From Membranipora membranacea (Eukaryota > Bryozoa > Gymnolaemata > Cheilostomatida > Membraniporidae): 64,000 nucleotides of DNA. Below are positions 25,901-39,365 of the stretch, piece by piece. Made by a program: the position numbers and the translations under genes. The DNA lies in contig OU612068.1 of the NCBI GenBank assembly GCA_914767715.1, forward strand, positions 10,232,001 through 10,296,000, written 5' to 3'. The notes under the pieces were generated by a model that worked only from the letters and a program-made list of their open reading frames with translations, was not told the origin of the DNA and ran no database searches. Position 1 is the first letter of the stretch. Each line of letters opens with the position of its first letter.

Positions 25901-28900
25901 TCAGATAAGCATCAATATCAATGTTCCCAATCCAGCTGTAAAAATATCCCTGTGAGTCTTGATACCGACTAAGGAGACCGATAATTGGCTTAATTGCTGG
26001 TATCAAAGTGTTACTGCAGATGGCTGACTAGTACCTTGTTCAACCAGATGCAGCTGCTAGGATGCATTCTAGCTTGAATCTCAATGAAAGGGCTTCAGGC
26101 CTCCCAAAACAATTTTTGATTAGTCTATAAATTATGACCACTTTATGTTTTTGTTCGTTTTGTAAGAGCACCTTTTACTTCTCATAGGCACAAAGCAAAA
26201 CGAGATTCAAAATTGTTCAGTGACACCTTACTATGGTCGCTACATATTTCTACACATGAACATTTACTCTGGGAATGACAAAGCTTCAGGGTCCAATACG
26301 CTTACAATCGCTAATTACAACAGTGAGTCTTTATAAACCATCGCTCAACTTTAGCCCTATAGAACAAAAAATTCCTCATATAAGTCAGAATATAATTGTC
26401 ACCAATATCAAAATTGGATTAATAATTTGAAATCTGGTTGATGTCGGAAAATGCATCCTAATTTTAACAAATGAAATCATATTATGATGGATACTAACTT
26501 GAAGACTAACTTTGAGGCTACTCTGTAATATTTTGATCATCTCTGTGTGGAATTATTCATTATAAATGTGACGTAGTGCAGGGATTCCCATTACAATACA
26601 ATACAATAAAATACGATGCCGATTGGCGACATCACCTTGAAAGTTTGGGAGACCATAACTCCCTCAATATTAAGACTCTAAAGCTGGAAATGGCTCACAT
26701 GATAGAATAGAAAAATTATTATGGAGAAAAACATATGACACAAAAGAGCAGCCTCGAAGTACGTCTTTAATACCATGACATGTATTATGATTACCTTTTA
26801 TGCAATCTATTTTTTCTTCGTTGGCTATTAATTGTCCCCTGTGGTGCCAAGACCGCTTGTTTTTTTCACTGTTACAGTGTCTATCCTAACAGACAAAACT
26901 TGCTTATCTTTACACTGTTACAGCGCCACTCAAACCCAATTTAACTGTTGACTTCACACATATTGATGACGAAGGGTGGCAGTTTTTCACCGCCTCAGTG
27001 ATATTCTCACCACGCTCCCACCATCAACTTGTCAATGCTACATGTGAACTGATTGAGGCATACAGATCATTGAGTCTGTACAATGCGTCATGCCATTTAT
27101 TGAGGAAAAACAACGATTCTTCCAGAATTGAGGTACTACAATTTTGTTTGATTAAAAAAAAAGGTTGATTAAAAAAAAATTGTTTAGTTTATAACATGCT
27201 CTGCCACATTACACACTCTCGGAAGAAGTGTCTGGTGCAACAGGGCAACTGTATTTTTTTCCATTTTACTTCCAATTCTAATCAATTTTGAAAAACAAAA
27301 TATTTTGATTGTGTTGTTCAAATGACAAACTTGTATAGTATCGTCATGCTGGCTCAATATTACTGCTCGACAAAAGATGTTGGTCTAACTGACTTTTCCA
27401 GCAAGATCTTTACAAAGGTGGATGAAAGACATGAAAAATGAGTGTTATGTTGTTTAGAGTTTGCCCTAGTTTATGTTGTCAAGACAGCTTCTCTCAAAGA
27501 CCAGTATATTCAGCAATTATAGAGGATGAAGATAATTAATATTTTAAAAGCAAGCAATGAAACAGAAAAAACAAAAATGAACATAATTTATTGCAGAATT
27601 GTGTGAATTAAAAAATAAATAATTCGAAAGCCTGCTGCTGCTCGTCATTCAGAAATGTTAAATACAAAAATAATTTATTCTTATCTCTCAATTGTCATAT
27701 GTGGCTGTGATAGACACACTTCATAACTGCTTGTTTTAGCATTGAACACTCAGTGGACTCAAAGCTGTTCTAAAAAGTTCAGCTCATATTGAAACCTGAA
27801 TAATATACTATATATGTTGTGTATTAGAGCAAAAACTGAACTAGTGTCGTCGAAGAATCAAATGGTCAATCATGGAAGAGTCATCGATACCAATTGCATA
27901 GTGTACACTGTCGTTAAATTTTGGAAAGTGTTCAATTATGAGAAATATCTTCTTAAACAAAAAGTTATACATAGTAGGCCTTAGGTAGTGTTGCAAATGG
28001 TGATAATTTTTGTTCACTGTACTACATTGAACTTCAACAAAAGGTTTTGTGTGAGCTATCCCTTATTTAATTTTAATAAGGGGAAGTAAGTACATTGGTT
28101 TTAATTAATATTTTGAACCTGGTTTTTCTTTTAGTACAGGCTACCAGGTGGAGTGAAGTTTGAAGTATCTGTCATCCTTTCATCTTACTTCTCCAAAAGT
28201 GATATCATCACAGTTCTGCTTAACACAAGTAAGAGGCAAATGGTTGTTTTATCGTAAGCTGATATCCTACATAAATTATTCTCTTCACAGGTTCCTCCTC
28301 CTTTCGGCCTTTTGTCCATGGGATTACACTTCAAAAGTTCGGATTTGCAATATTTGGAGTGAAGGTGGCTGTTTGGTTAGAGCACGGGTCACCAGCGTGC
28401 ATATTTTGAAGGTCTACTGACTACTTCGTTGTACCCTCAGGTGTATTCTTTAGGTACCCGATATTTAGCTGCCCAGTCTTTGAGGGGTAGGAGTTACTGA
28501 TATTTATAATTTCATCCAACAATTTAAAAGATAATTTCTGAATGAGCATAGGGTGCGGTTTCTGGTTTTATTCTCCAAGTATCTCCAATACCTGTTTTGG
28601 AAAGGAAAGGAAAGTTATGAGCTTATCTGTTTATTTTCAGCAGACAATATCCTGCCACCGTCAAACATAACTGTTCAGAGTGGACCTCTAGGAATCGGAT
28701 ATTCTTTATTTCTCAGTTGGCAAACCCTTGTTGGACAGCGCTGGAACTTGACAGCTGTGGCCTGTAATGCCACTGAGGTTTGTGTTCAATCAATTATAAA
28801 TTGAGTCACTCTTTAAATGGTGCAAACATAGGAACCAGTGTTCAGTATTACACAAACGCTCTATTGGATTATGATGATAATTTTACTCCAATAATACATT

Positions 28901-31900
28901 GTTTCAATACACAAGGCAAACGTCAACATTAGTTATGACAATATTCTCAAAGAGAAGTTATAAAGGACAAGGAATATCAAATCTCCGAAGGAAAGTCCAT
29001 AAAAATTAACAAGACAAAGCATATGTTGCTGGAAACTGCTCTTCTCTTATAGGGAGCTAACGATCGTGTATACGTGCGATCAAATGAGACATCTGCTAAA
29101 CTTCATCACTTAAAAGGTGGAGTTGAACACACATGTGAAGTCTGGTTCATCTCACTGGTAGACTCAGTGATGTCAAAAAAGTCAACGGAACAGACAGCTT
29201 TGACATGTGAGCAACAATATTTCTGTCAGCTTTCCCACCACCTCCCGAGCATCAATATACATATATTCAGCTTTAATTGCAATCACCATCATCCTCAGAT
29301 GTTCTCCCTTGGGGTCTATCAATAACAAACTGCAATCAATGCTATCTGATTGCTCCCTACTTTGACAAAACAGTTATTTGGGAAATAAATTGCATAATAG
29401 AAGTACCAACAGAGCGAGGATTTTGTTTTTGGTTGGTATGGATCTAAGAATGGTTGGATACAGAATTAATTTTGCTTCTCACATTCTGGGACCAATGGAT
29501 ATCTGGAACAAGAAGGTTTGGAAACAAGGAAATTACGGAACCCTCGTCAAAGCCCTTCGCTGTTAAATTTCACATTTACCTGATTGCAGATCCTTTGCTG
29601 GAGATATCCTTTAATGTCAGTTATTACTATCCCGGATTCAATATTTCTGCTGGAAATTTTTACTTTGACCTCCTCATGCCTCCAATCGAGGAGAGTGTGT
29701 TCAAAAGTATCTTGATTGTAATCGAAACCTACAAGGAAAGCCAGGCTGACTTCATCCCAGTTTTGAACCAGACATATACAGGTAAGGAAGCAATGAAAAA
29801 TGATAAACAGAATCAAAATTATCTCATTGTAACCAAATGCTGCGATGCTGTGAAATTCTTTCATAATCAAAATGTTTTAAGTATTGAAAACCAGTTAACC
29901 ATTATAGTCAGGTCGTTTTTTTGCAATTGAATGGCATTTTCTGGAAATTGTAGCTAGTGAACTTGGTGGCTCGCCGTACAGTGTTAGGAATAAAAGTCTC
30001 CACCTGCTTTCCCATGATAGGCACTTTGATCAATACAAAGCAAAGCTATACATCAATGGTGAGGGAGGCCTCGTTACACCAGGAGCTCATCAGAATAGAA
30101 TTTACAAAATGGGTAGGACTAGAACATCCATACATCAATGTACTACTTTGTAATTATTTCTTGTCAAAAGTCTTCTCGTGTCATTGATCAGTTTCGATAA
30201 CCTTCTTTTTGCTAAGTTCATGATAGAGGGATGCAAAAAATGATATTCAAACTCATTTTTACATGTTTATCCTTTTCGTGTTTACATGCTTAGATGGATC
30301 AAAGATTAAAAGTATTAACAAGTTAATTGTCAAAAAAAGTGTTGTGATTTTGTATTATCTCACACATGAGAAGGTTTTTTTTAGTCAGAGACAATAACTT
30401 GCTTCGTCTCCAACACACAACATTAGCAATTAAAAAATCTTTCATGTTGTTCTGTTTTGTCCTATTTTATACTTTACACTTCACTATACAGTCTGTATGA
30501 TTGCAAACTTCTGTTTTTCATGATTCATCATTTTCACACAGATCTTGTTGCTCCTGTCTTCAATGTGACACTTACAGACCATGGAACCAGAGTACGGTAT
30601 GATAGTGAAATCATTCCGAATAATAATGGAAATTTCAGCACAGAAATCGAATGTGTTGCAGATCCCTTATCTAAAGATAATAACGGCGAATGCAACATCA
30701 CAAAAGCCACAGGGAATACTGCTTCTACTTTTGTAAGAAAAGCTTTTTTTCTTTATGCTGTTTATCTTTGAAACAGGTTGACATATTATATAATTAAATA
30801 ATCTACTGTGGTGGTGCTTGTACAGTTTCGATTAATATACACATCATAAATACCACAAACCATGTCATGTATGAAACTAAATGTATTGATGAAAGAACAT
30901 GAGTAGCTAAGCAGAGAAATAATTCTTTTATTTCAGTTCTCTATGACACCTGGAGTTCGATACGTAATTACTGCAATGTCAGTGAAAGATGGGAGGAGGA
31001 GTAAACCTAGAAATCTTCATTTTATATTGCGTAAATGATTTTACACTTTTTCACATCTTCCGACTGCTTTAACTTTCCTAATGATAAGTTATTTATTCTA
31101 ACGATCGGCACAAAGGCAGCTGGTAGCAATTTTAGCCCTAGTCTTCATAAGAGGGCGAGGGCAGCCTGCATGTCAGTTACAAAAGGAACATTCTAAAGAT
31201 TGTCTATTCCTTTATTTTTAGCACCCAAATCCCCGATTGTTAGTGTGCAGCCACATCAATATCATAATGGATTTCAGATGTATAATCTAACAGCGATGAT
31301 GAATCTCTCCTCCGGCAGGATAGACAATGTGACATTTAGATGTAGAGTTGACCCAACTATTACTGCTGTTATCAAAGATGATCCAGGGTGTTTAATTAAT
31401 GTCACAAACTGGAGAAGTGTCACAGTGGGTCTAAAAAAAGTTATCTCCATAGACTTAGACCTAGACATGACACTATATGGAGCATTAGCATTGAGGAACA
31501 GAGCCACTTAATCATGGGCGGCGTGACAACATTGGAAAGTGTAGAACAATGGTGATATCATTGATCTACTGTCCACAATCCATTTTTGTTGTTGATAACT
31601 CGATCAATTTTGATCGGATTTTGAATTTGAAAGTCACAATAGATTTAGCAGCTTGTTGTGAACAGTTTAATACTACTTTTAGGCAAGAAGACTGTTTGAA
31701 GAAGAAATATCATCAAGTTGATAACAAGATACTCCAGATTGTAAAACAATTTTCAAATTGAAATCCAATCAAAATTGATCAAGTTCTAAACAAAAAAACC
31801 TAGATTGCGGACAGTAAATCAGTGATAGCGTCAGTGCTTGTACATCTTTCAATGTCGTTACGCCGCCCACAATCAAGTGCCTCCCTTCAGCTGTATATAT

Positions 31901-34900
31901 TGTCATGTTTAATATTAAGTCTATAGTTCTTTCTGCAACAAATCGTTTGTGAAATTTCAAAATTTTAGACATTTTTGGTGTTTTGATTGTTGTGGATACC
32001 TTGATATCAGATGTTTGTAATATTTGTGGAAACCTCAGATATTGCCACATGCTTGTTACTGTTTCTTCATCTATGTTATCGTAAATACTATGGTGTTATT
32101 CACGATATATCTAAACTATATAAACTGCCTTTTAGACTGGTAATAGTGATGACGATGTATCAAGTTTCACCTTTGTGTTTCATTGTAGTTGAAGCTGCAT
32201 GCCGGGTTGGTCTACCAGATATCAGTAACTGCTAGCAGCTTTGGGGTCAAAAGTGAAACGGCGAGAATACATGACATCGTAGTTGGTGAGAATCTTAAGT
32301 ACAGGATATCCAACAATGTTCATAGACAGCAATCTGTGGTTTGCCTCGCACCCCTAGCTGAGGTTTACATTACACCCCCTTGGTGTGCATGGGCCATCAC
32401 TAGGAATTTGAAGGGGGGAGGTCTGGGGGTGTCTCCCCAGCCGCCGGAGCCCTGAGCGTTTTTAAGATCATTTTCGTGCAAGATTAGCCCATTTCAATGT
32501 ATAAATGAGAGCATAATCAAAACTCACCTTGGAATGGCTCATCTTCACACAGTCCACAAGACAAACATAATTTTTGTAATGAGAGTAAAACTTGAGGCGC
32601 AGAAAGAAGATGTCTTAAGGGCAACAACTCGGAACAACAGGAAGTGGGCAACTAACTGAGCTCCTTTACAATGATATGTTTCTGAATCTGATCTTTATTC
32701 ATAATAACAAAAACAATTTCAAAAGACATCAATGTTTTCTAGCCTGTAAATCTCCAGCATGCTTACTGATGTTTGGGGGAGCACCAAGCTTTCAATCACA
32801 TTGTAGGTTTTAGCTTCGATCTAGAAGTCATAGCAACAAGTGTAAACAACTGAAAAAAAGAGAAGTAAACATTTTTTTTGCAATTCTCAGGGGGGGGGGG
32901 CTCTGCAGAGACCCAAGAGCCCCCCTAGTGACGCCCATGCATAGTACACTACTGGTGTAATTTTACATTGCATACCTCAATCCACACATTAAATTTCTTG
33001 TTCGCATTTCATAGTCCATAGTTCCATAGTCCGTGCACAACCAGAGGTAGAACAATGTGATCTAATTACTAGATTACAGCAAAACTCAACACCAATAATA
33101 AGCTTGCTATATGCCTCATGCATGCTTTTTTTTTGGTAGACCCAAGCTCACCAAGCTACATAGAGGTGACTTCTCGTGCTGCCCCTGAACAGGGTACTGT
33201 TGTTTTCAACTTGCATAAGGGGAGGAACTTATATATAAACACAACTGTCATAACATATTTATTGTGCAACAAAAGCCAAGTAAGTTACCAGCCATATCAT
33301 TTATGAATCTGTACCACAACATAGTTGTAACTCATATTCAGCTAAAACAATACATATAATACTCTTCTTCAGAGAACCTCAAAATGTAAGTTTGTCAGAT
33401 TTTAATATTGTATATTGACAGAGGCTTGTATGTATGACACTATATTGATTTCTCACTAGATTACAGTTAACTCTAACGAGACTGAATATGTACTCAATGA
33501 GCTGAGAGGAGGCACAAGATATACTTTCCAAATCTGGTCAACTTCTTTAATATACCACAGGAACTCTAGCAAGATCTTCAAAAACGTCACAACATGTGAG
33601 CATATAGTCTAAATACAGTTTGCAATTTGAGCGTTTCAACCAATGAAAATTCCTCTGATGCAGTATACAGCTTTTGATACCATAATATTACAAATTTATT
33701 TTTCTGAGACACACTTTCATCACACCATCATCAATGGTTCGCATACGATTGGACTTCACCTGAAGTGAATATTGTTTTTTGAAAATTAAATTATTGCTAT
33801 AATGTCTATTCAGATCCCTCACAGGAGCTGTATTTCCATGTTTCTCACGAGTATCAGAATAAAAACACCGCTTCAGGAGATGTCTATTTCAGCTTCAGCT
33901 ACCCACCACTGGAAAAGTCAGCGTTTGAAGAAATAAGAATATCAGTCAAGGAGTATTATGCGGCGAATGTCGAGTACATCAATGGCACAAGTGTAACATT
34001 TAAAGGTATGACAAATTCACCATACAGGTTTTTTCTTTGTTGAGAACTTAGGAACTTTGCTGATGATTGATTGCTGATGACTAGTAGTGATTAATGAGTA
34101 TTGAAAGATGACAATACTATAATCACATCACCTTTAAAAGCAGTTCACGACAATGATGTAATAATAATCATCCTTTGCTGTAATGAATTGGAAGTGGAAT
34201 ATCGCTGTAAAAACTTTTGACATCATGTTAATTACATGGAGCATAGCATGTCTTGTCAAGACAGGCTATGCTCCATGTAATTAACATGATGTCAAAAGTT
34301 TTTAGGATATAAATTTGAGCATAGCAAATTGGTAAAAGTAAGTCTCTTAAAATTTTTTTGTCCATATTATTAATCCCCGAACAAGTAAACCCCTGTTGAT
34401 GGACTACCATGTCTCTACAATTTATGCTGGATCTGAATTACTGTCAATCTTCAATTTCTGTCCCACGTCGGTAACCCTTTTTAGAAAATTGGCATTGATT
34501 GGTATACGTTGCTATTATAACATATTTTTGCACGGGAAACCCATTGTATCATGAAAGTTGAAGTGTAACCAAATCTTAGAATTTTAATGAGTTGAGTATA
34601 GTGACAGAAGATTTTTTATACATTTGAGACTTAAGGAATTTGATCATCAGACCTCATGCACCTGTAATACTTATTACATTTCCTCCTGTATGATAGCATA
34701 TATTTTTGGGATTAAGTAAAAATTTGCCAAATGAAGAGTGTTACTTGAGCTGCAGCCGCAGCCCTGAGACCGCTGATGCTGTCAACCAACGATCAAAATT
34801 CAATTCAGCTTGGTACTATGTTATTTCATTGTTTTAAGCAAGAAGCTTGTCTCATGAATTGACAAACAAAACTATGGTACTTCCTCCCCAACACAGACAT

Positions 34901-37004
34901 CCGGGAAAGAAATATCGGTATAATCTTATTATCATTGGGCTGGATGGACTCTCAACACCTGCCAACGAAACCAATACTGAATTAGTAATAGGTGAGACTT
35001 TTTCAATGTTGTATACCTGTGATGTATCATTTTGGGATATAAATGCCAAAAATCCTGAAACGTTGTTGTCTACATCTGTAACACGATGGGAATTGTTTAG
35101 GCATTATAATAATTTTGAACTATACCCTGGTAATACTATTCTTTTTTTCAACGCTACCACTTTTAATGATTAGCTAATTCATATTCGATAAAGTCCATCC
35201 ATTTTACATGTTTAGAGATTTTCTATATTTTTCTATTTAATATATTTATTCAATAAAGTCAACATCAATTATACATCAACATCTTTGTGACTTCATTTGA
35301 TTCCTCTCATTTCTTTGGGTATTCTTTAAAACATTCTTTATCAATGAGTACTATCCAAGATAAAATATGAATGGTTAACTTTGAAATTTTGAATAGTTTT
35401 GAATGCATCATCTTCTGTCACCATCAAAATTTGGCGCACACTGCTGTTTTAAGTTTCATTGATGGGTGATGTTGTAAGACAGACTTATTTCTAAAGATAC
35501 TTTACTTTATTTCAGCCCCTCTACCACCTACAAATTTCAGTATCAGCAAAGACAAGCGACACCCAGTCCTCAACCTCAAATGGGCATTATCTGATAAATC
35601 ATGGCAGGACCAACTGAATATCAAAATAGGCACACAACATCACACTCTCAATCCTCACATAATTCTACGGAATGTGACACGGTTCTCTCCAACAGAGTAT
35701 GCTCTCAGCACTTTAACCCTCCCTAAAGCGGTTGATCTGACGATTAAAATGAGTGCTTCAAGTTTTGGTGTCGAAGGCCCTGACAGTATCAGCGTCATAA
35801 TAAAACTGAGTGAGTTGTAAAACTTATGAGTAGTTGTCACATGATCTCAACCTTTTATTTTAGATCAGACTGTAGTAGTGGCATTTAACAACTCACATAT
35901 TGGAACTAGCTGAACTGCCGACTTAAGCTTTGCCTCTCAGTGTCACTCTCATATTGCATGGTAAAACACACCTCATGTAGAATGAACCAGGCATTTTTTG
36001 ACAACCGGCCAGCAGACCTATTTCTATTCTTTTCATTTTCTGCCTTGTAGAGAAGTCATGTTATTACCCAATAAATATGATCGGAGACCTCCTTGACAAC
36101 TCATACAAGCGTACGCGAAACTTTGAGGGTGGTAGAAAGTTTTTGCTGAAATGTCCAAAGAACTATGGGCCAGTTGATGGTGGCAAGATATGGAGATGTA
36201 ACGCAGAAGGCCAATGGGAGTCTGGCGAAGACTGTGTTGGTGAGTGTGCAGCAATATGTGAACAATTGGTACACAAGTTTATCATTGCATCTTAAATCCG
36301 AAGATTGCGTCGTAAATTTCAGCCAATAAGAATGCCCCAAGAGGGTGTATCAACAGTTTGAGGAGTTTATAGTTTCAAGGAGAGTGAACCAAATTTTTGT
36401 TTGTTGATATTGATCTAAATTTGTCTACAGATGACACAAACTGGCTGATTATCTTTGGTGCTGGCAGTGGAGGTTTTCTATTACTTATTCTGAATACTGT
36501 CATGATAATCTATTTAATGTAAGTCATCTCTTTACTCATTATTACTCGCTTGTTTGCTTATTGACAAAAGTTGCTTATTGCAAAAACATATCAATATCAT
36601 ATCATATCAAACAACATTGAAAAGTTAAATTAATGTGTCCCTGGAGCCTCTCCTCCCTTGAGTTTTTTTTCATTTTGTCTTCTTTGTCTTTGCTTTAGTC
36701 TTCATCATCATACAGAGTTTTCAACCATTCATATTTTAGAAAGAATAGGAGAAGGAAAAAGGTCTCATATGCACCTCCGCCAATTAAGCAAGAACCTGCA
36801 AATGATAACAAAGACAATGAAAAGAGCTTTACAGGTAGGAAGAGCCCTAGTTGAACTGCTCTTTTGGCAGAAGGCATAACTTTTTACGTAATCTTGATTA
36901 ATATAATGAATATTATGGTGGCACTGAGGCACATCATCAATAATTTCCTTCTGTTGCATGTTACAGAAAACATGTCCATGATGAAATTATTGTCTGCAGA
37001 TTGA
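22963..37004 (+). CDS. Large single-pass receptor: tandem FN3-like modules, one CCP/sushi, TM, short basic tail
   Basis: 24 exons join in frame to 1217 residues: 22963-23027, 23786-24083, 24930-25056, 25382-25555, 26188-26322, 26924-27132, 28135-28228, 28641-28777, 29053-29206, 29590-29781, 29954-30112, 30542-30732, 30937-31030, 31222-31424, 32189-32285, 33140-33279, 33460-33595, 33814-34005, 34839-34991, 35516-35809, 36051-36239, 36431-36518, 36740-36834, 36967-37004. Exon 1 is a signal peptide. Residues 22-1081 form about ten roughly 100-residue FN3-like modules with many N-x-S/T sites; the second halves show the FN3 core LxxGxxY (HAGLVYQISVTASSFG; RGGTRYTFQIW). Residues 1082-1144 are a CCP module with four Cys and a Trp. 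Residues 1148-1173 are the membrane segment, followed by KNRRRKK and a 44-residue tail with SYAPPPI. Every module border is phase 1. Adhesion or recognition at the cell surface is inferred; I know no named orthologue. Exon 3 and the last two exons are the least certain. Confidence 0.85.
24364..24740. mobile_element. Foldback element with long imperfect inverted arms
   Basis: In intron 2 of the FN3/CCP receptor gene. The left arm starts gtgacctagccaatg; the right end reads cattggctagctgtcac. The arms match inward for about 115 bp with indels (for example tgtggtacttt against its complement, then ccttgacattgcctaactta). No open frame, so it is non-autonomous. Same family as the hairpin at 9018-9080. 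Confidence 0.7.
26600..26775 (+). mobile_element. 5'-truncated SINE body, copy of the family at 43.8-44.4 kb
   Basis: From gccgattggcgacatcacc to agcagcctcgaagtacg the sequence aligns with the bodies of the two SINEs at 43781-44403 (shared words: tctaaagctggaaat, ggctcac, agcagcctc). The tRNA head is absent. It lies in the intron between receptor exons 5 and 6. Confidence 0.65.
31436..31940. mobile_element. Foldback element, about 0.5 kb, arms about 190 bp
   Basis: In the receptor intron after exon 14, starting only about 12 bp past the donor. Left-arm words (catgacactatatgg, gggcggcgtgacaacattg, gatcaattttgat) recur complemented in reverse order on the right at 31748-31940. Short open frames across it are not coding. 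Confidence 0.65.
32391..32937. mobile_element. Probable non-autonomous DNA transposon with TIRs
   Basis: The ends are gggccatcactagg and the complement of tgggcgtcactagg. TGCAT stands directly outside both ends (32386-32390 and 32938-32942), a likely 5-bp target duplication. Each end is followed by a G-rich run. It lies in the receptor intron between exons 15 and 16. Confidence 0.55.
34208..34304. repeat. 97-bp near-perfect palindrome
   Basis: Arms of about 40 bp match almost exactly (taaaaacttttgacatcatg on the left, its complement on the right) around a short centre, tgtcttgtcaagacag, which is itself palindromic. In the receptor intron between exons 18 and 19. Confidence 0.8.
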
Positions 37005-38376
37005 ATATCTTCTTCCAGGGTAATCTCTCTGTTATAGCAGCTGCGGAACTAAATACGGTAACAGCAGTACAATGAAATTAACAGTGTGGAGCCCAATCCT
37101 GTCTCAACATGATTAAAAACTCTCCAATACAAACAGTATAACCGGTAATCATCAGCTTCAGTAATAAAGTAAAATACAAGAAAAACATGTTGGGGATGAG
37201 GATCACTCTGGATCTCAATTTTGTCATGTAAATCTTGAAGAAATGTCCTCTTAAATTTACATATTATAGTTAAACTTGCATTTTTCGAAGATGTTACTGT
37301 CTCACCGATAATAAAAATGATGAAATATGATTCACTGACTTATTCCTTGACTCTTACAATGCAACATATAACTCAATCTACTGTTATGATGTATACTAAA
37401 GCTACTAGATCAACAATGGCCCACCTGTAACTAACAGCTTTTTCGGAAATAACTCAATCAAAAGTTGCCTGTGTTCATTGCGGTGCTTGCAAATTCACAC
37501 ATGAATTAACGAACTCGACAGACAAGGCAATAAATACTAACATTGTTGAATTGGAAAATCATAAATAAATTAAGTTCGATTTATTATTTATTTTTTTCAA
37601 TTTTTACCCCTTTGAATATTTTTACTGTAAAAATCTTGCATGAATACAGCAGAACTAGATGCCTGGCTATGGAATGCATTGGGAGTATTCTTTTAATAAT
37701 TTCTCGATTAAGCAAGTCGAAATCATTCATTTAGAGCAAGAGGTGATATGGTTATCAGGCTATATGAGGAATGCAGGGTTACCATAATATATCATTTTAA
37801 TGAAGTCAGAAAGTTGAATAGCCTCAGAGGTTCTCAAGATTTAATTTTAAGAATTTTTTGAAAAAAATAAGTTGCCCAAAAACCATAAGCTCCAAGTATG
37901 CAGTGGAGGCATTAAGCTTAGAAATAATTTCCAATCTCTGTTCTGTAGTATTATAAGGTATTTTTGGATGATAGCTCTCATTATTTGTTTCGCATATCCC
38001 ATAACCATACGTCCTTTGCTCTTCTGCTTCCGCTTTCTGCAGGCAAGATAAACCCTGGATTTACCCCATGGTAACCCCACACATTCAAGAACTTTTATAT
38101 CTAAGTTATGGCAGGTTTGGTACGCAAAAAATCCCTCTGGTTCCCTCTGGTTCCCTCTGGTTCCCTTAGTCTGATTGCGAGTCTCCATCCTACTCATTGT
38201 ATTCATCACAGTCTCTGAGGTTCACTGAGCGTTTTACCATGACCAGTATCTGTATATTATTATAAGCAAATTATTGTACAGTGACCATTTGCCTACCTTT
38301 GGAGTTGCTCCCCCTCGATTGGAGGGGGAGAAACTCCGAATGCAGGCAAATTGATCAAACATGATCTAGCATCACA
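37005..38376. other. 3' UTR of the receptor and intergenic sequence
   Basis: AATAAA words at 37163-37168 and 37310-37315 are candidate poly(A) signals for the receptor. Beyond these I see AT-rich non-coding sequence, a 10-bp tandem repeat at 38130-38167 and a GC-rich hairpin at 38299-38338 (ctccccctc against gagggggag). Confidence 0.5.
38130..38167 (+). repeat. 10-bp tandem repeat, about four copies
   Basis: Unit ttccctctgg repeated nearly without change; it gives a short artefactual repeat in a minus-strand open frame. Confidence 0.75.
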
Positions 38377-39365
38377 TAGGGGTGGAACGGGTATCATACC
38401 CGGTACTGAATCTCGGTTTGTTATCTCGGGTTTGACACGGGCCAAGTCGGGTTTGACTTGTATGAAGTGCCAATTACTATCTATGTAGTCGGGACTACTA
38501 GCATTGTAAATTGTAATAGCTGGTCAAAACATTGCTTTGACCCAGACTCGAACCAGCAACCTTGTGATCAGCAGTCCACGCTCTTACCCATTTCGCCACG
38601 GATTTTATATGATGCATTCAGAAATTAAGACTATCATACCATCAAAAGATAGTTATTAGTCATACTTTTGCTGCGATTATTAAACGGCTAACAACATAAT
38701 TCAATAAATACTTGACAGAATATGATGAAACTTGGGCTCAACATAGTACCTTATTTATAGATGATAAGTTACAAACTGAATCAGATGTACTATAAGCTGA
38801 TTGCACTAGTGATAATGAATGAATATCCACCATTCTTTTATATTGTGATATCTGAAGAATGTTTTATCGGCGTCGATATATGTCTTGGTCTCGTTCCGGT
38901 CTCGTCCTGGTTTTTCTTGCTGTCTTGGTCCCGTCTCGGTCCCGTCTCGTCCCGCCTCGTCTCGCCAAAATCTGACAATTCGCCATTGCTAATTGTTTGT
39001 TACATTTTATTATTATCATGTATGTTTTGCCGTTCTTTATACTGAGGGTCAGGATTTAGACCAGCGAATGTTTTTAGACTATGCTTGCAAGTTGCAATCA
39101 TCAAAATCACTCACCAGTATGTAAATAAAATAAGTAACGAATAAAATTTACAAGCATATTTGCAATATCCATAAAATGCTGGCATGGTGACAAACCATAA
39201 ACCTAGTGAGGTGTCATTACGATGATCTCAATTTCGTATAGGGCCTACCTCTTTAGTTGTACCGCGTCATCATGCAAACCCGACCTGGTGCCGGCCCGGT
39301 ATCGGTTTTTTCCTCAAGTGCCATACCCAAACCGGTGTCAAAATTTCCGACCCGTTCCACCCCTA
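38377..39365. mobile_element. Non-autonomous hAT-like DNA transposon with 8-bp TSD
   Basis: The terminal inverted repeats are taggggtggaacgggt and its complement. GCATCACA flanks both sides (38369-38376 and 39366-39373), the 8-bp duplication expected for hAT elements; a TIR of the form YAGGGGTGG is also typical. No transposase frame is present. Inside are a minus-strand tRNA-like SINE head and a degenerate gtctcgtccc-type minisatellite at about 38880-38970. Confidence 0.85.
38535..38602 (-). mobile_element. tRNA-derived SINE head (minus strand) inside the hAT element
   Basis: Read on the minus strand, an A box (tggcgaaatgggtaagagcg) and a B box (ggttcgagtctg) are spaced as in a tRNA, with no intact acceptor stem. 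It is nested in the hAT element, so it inserted later or was captured. Confidence 0.6.

Noticed and set aside
29547-29870. 107-residue minus-strand open frame
   Set aside because: Shadow of receptor exon 10 on the plus strand, which has matching splice sites and phase.
31274-31507. Minus-strand open frame over the foldback element
   Set aside because: Antisense to receptor exon 14 and the foldback arm; not coding.
37847-38209. 120-residue minus-strand open frame
   Set aside because: It includes a 10-bp tandem repeat and shows no family resemblance; probably a chance frame.
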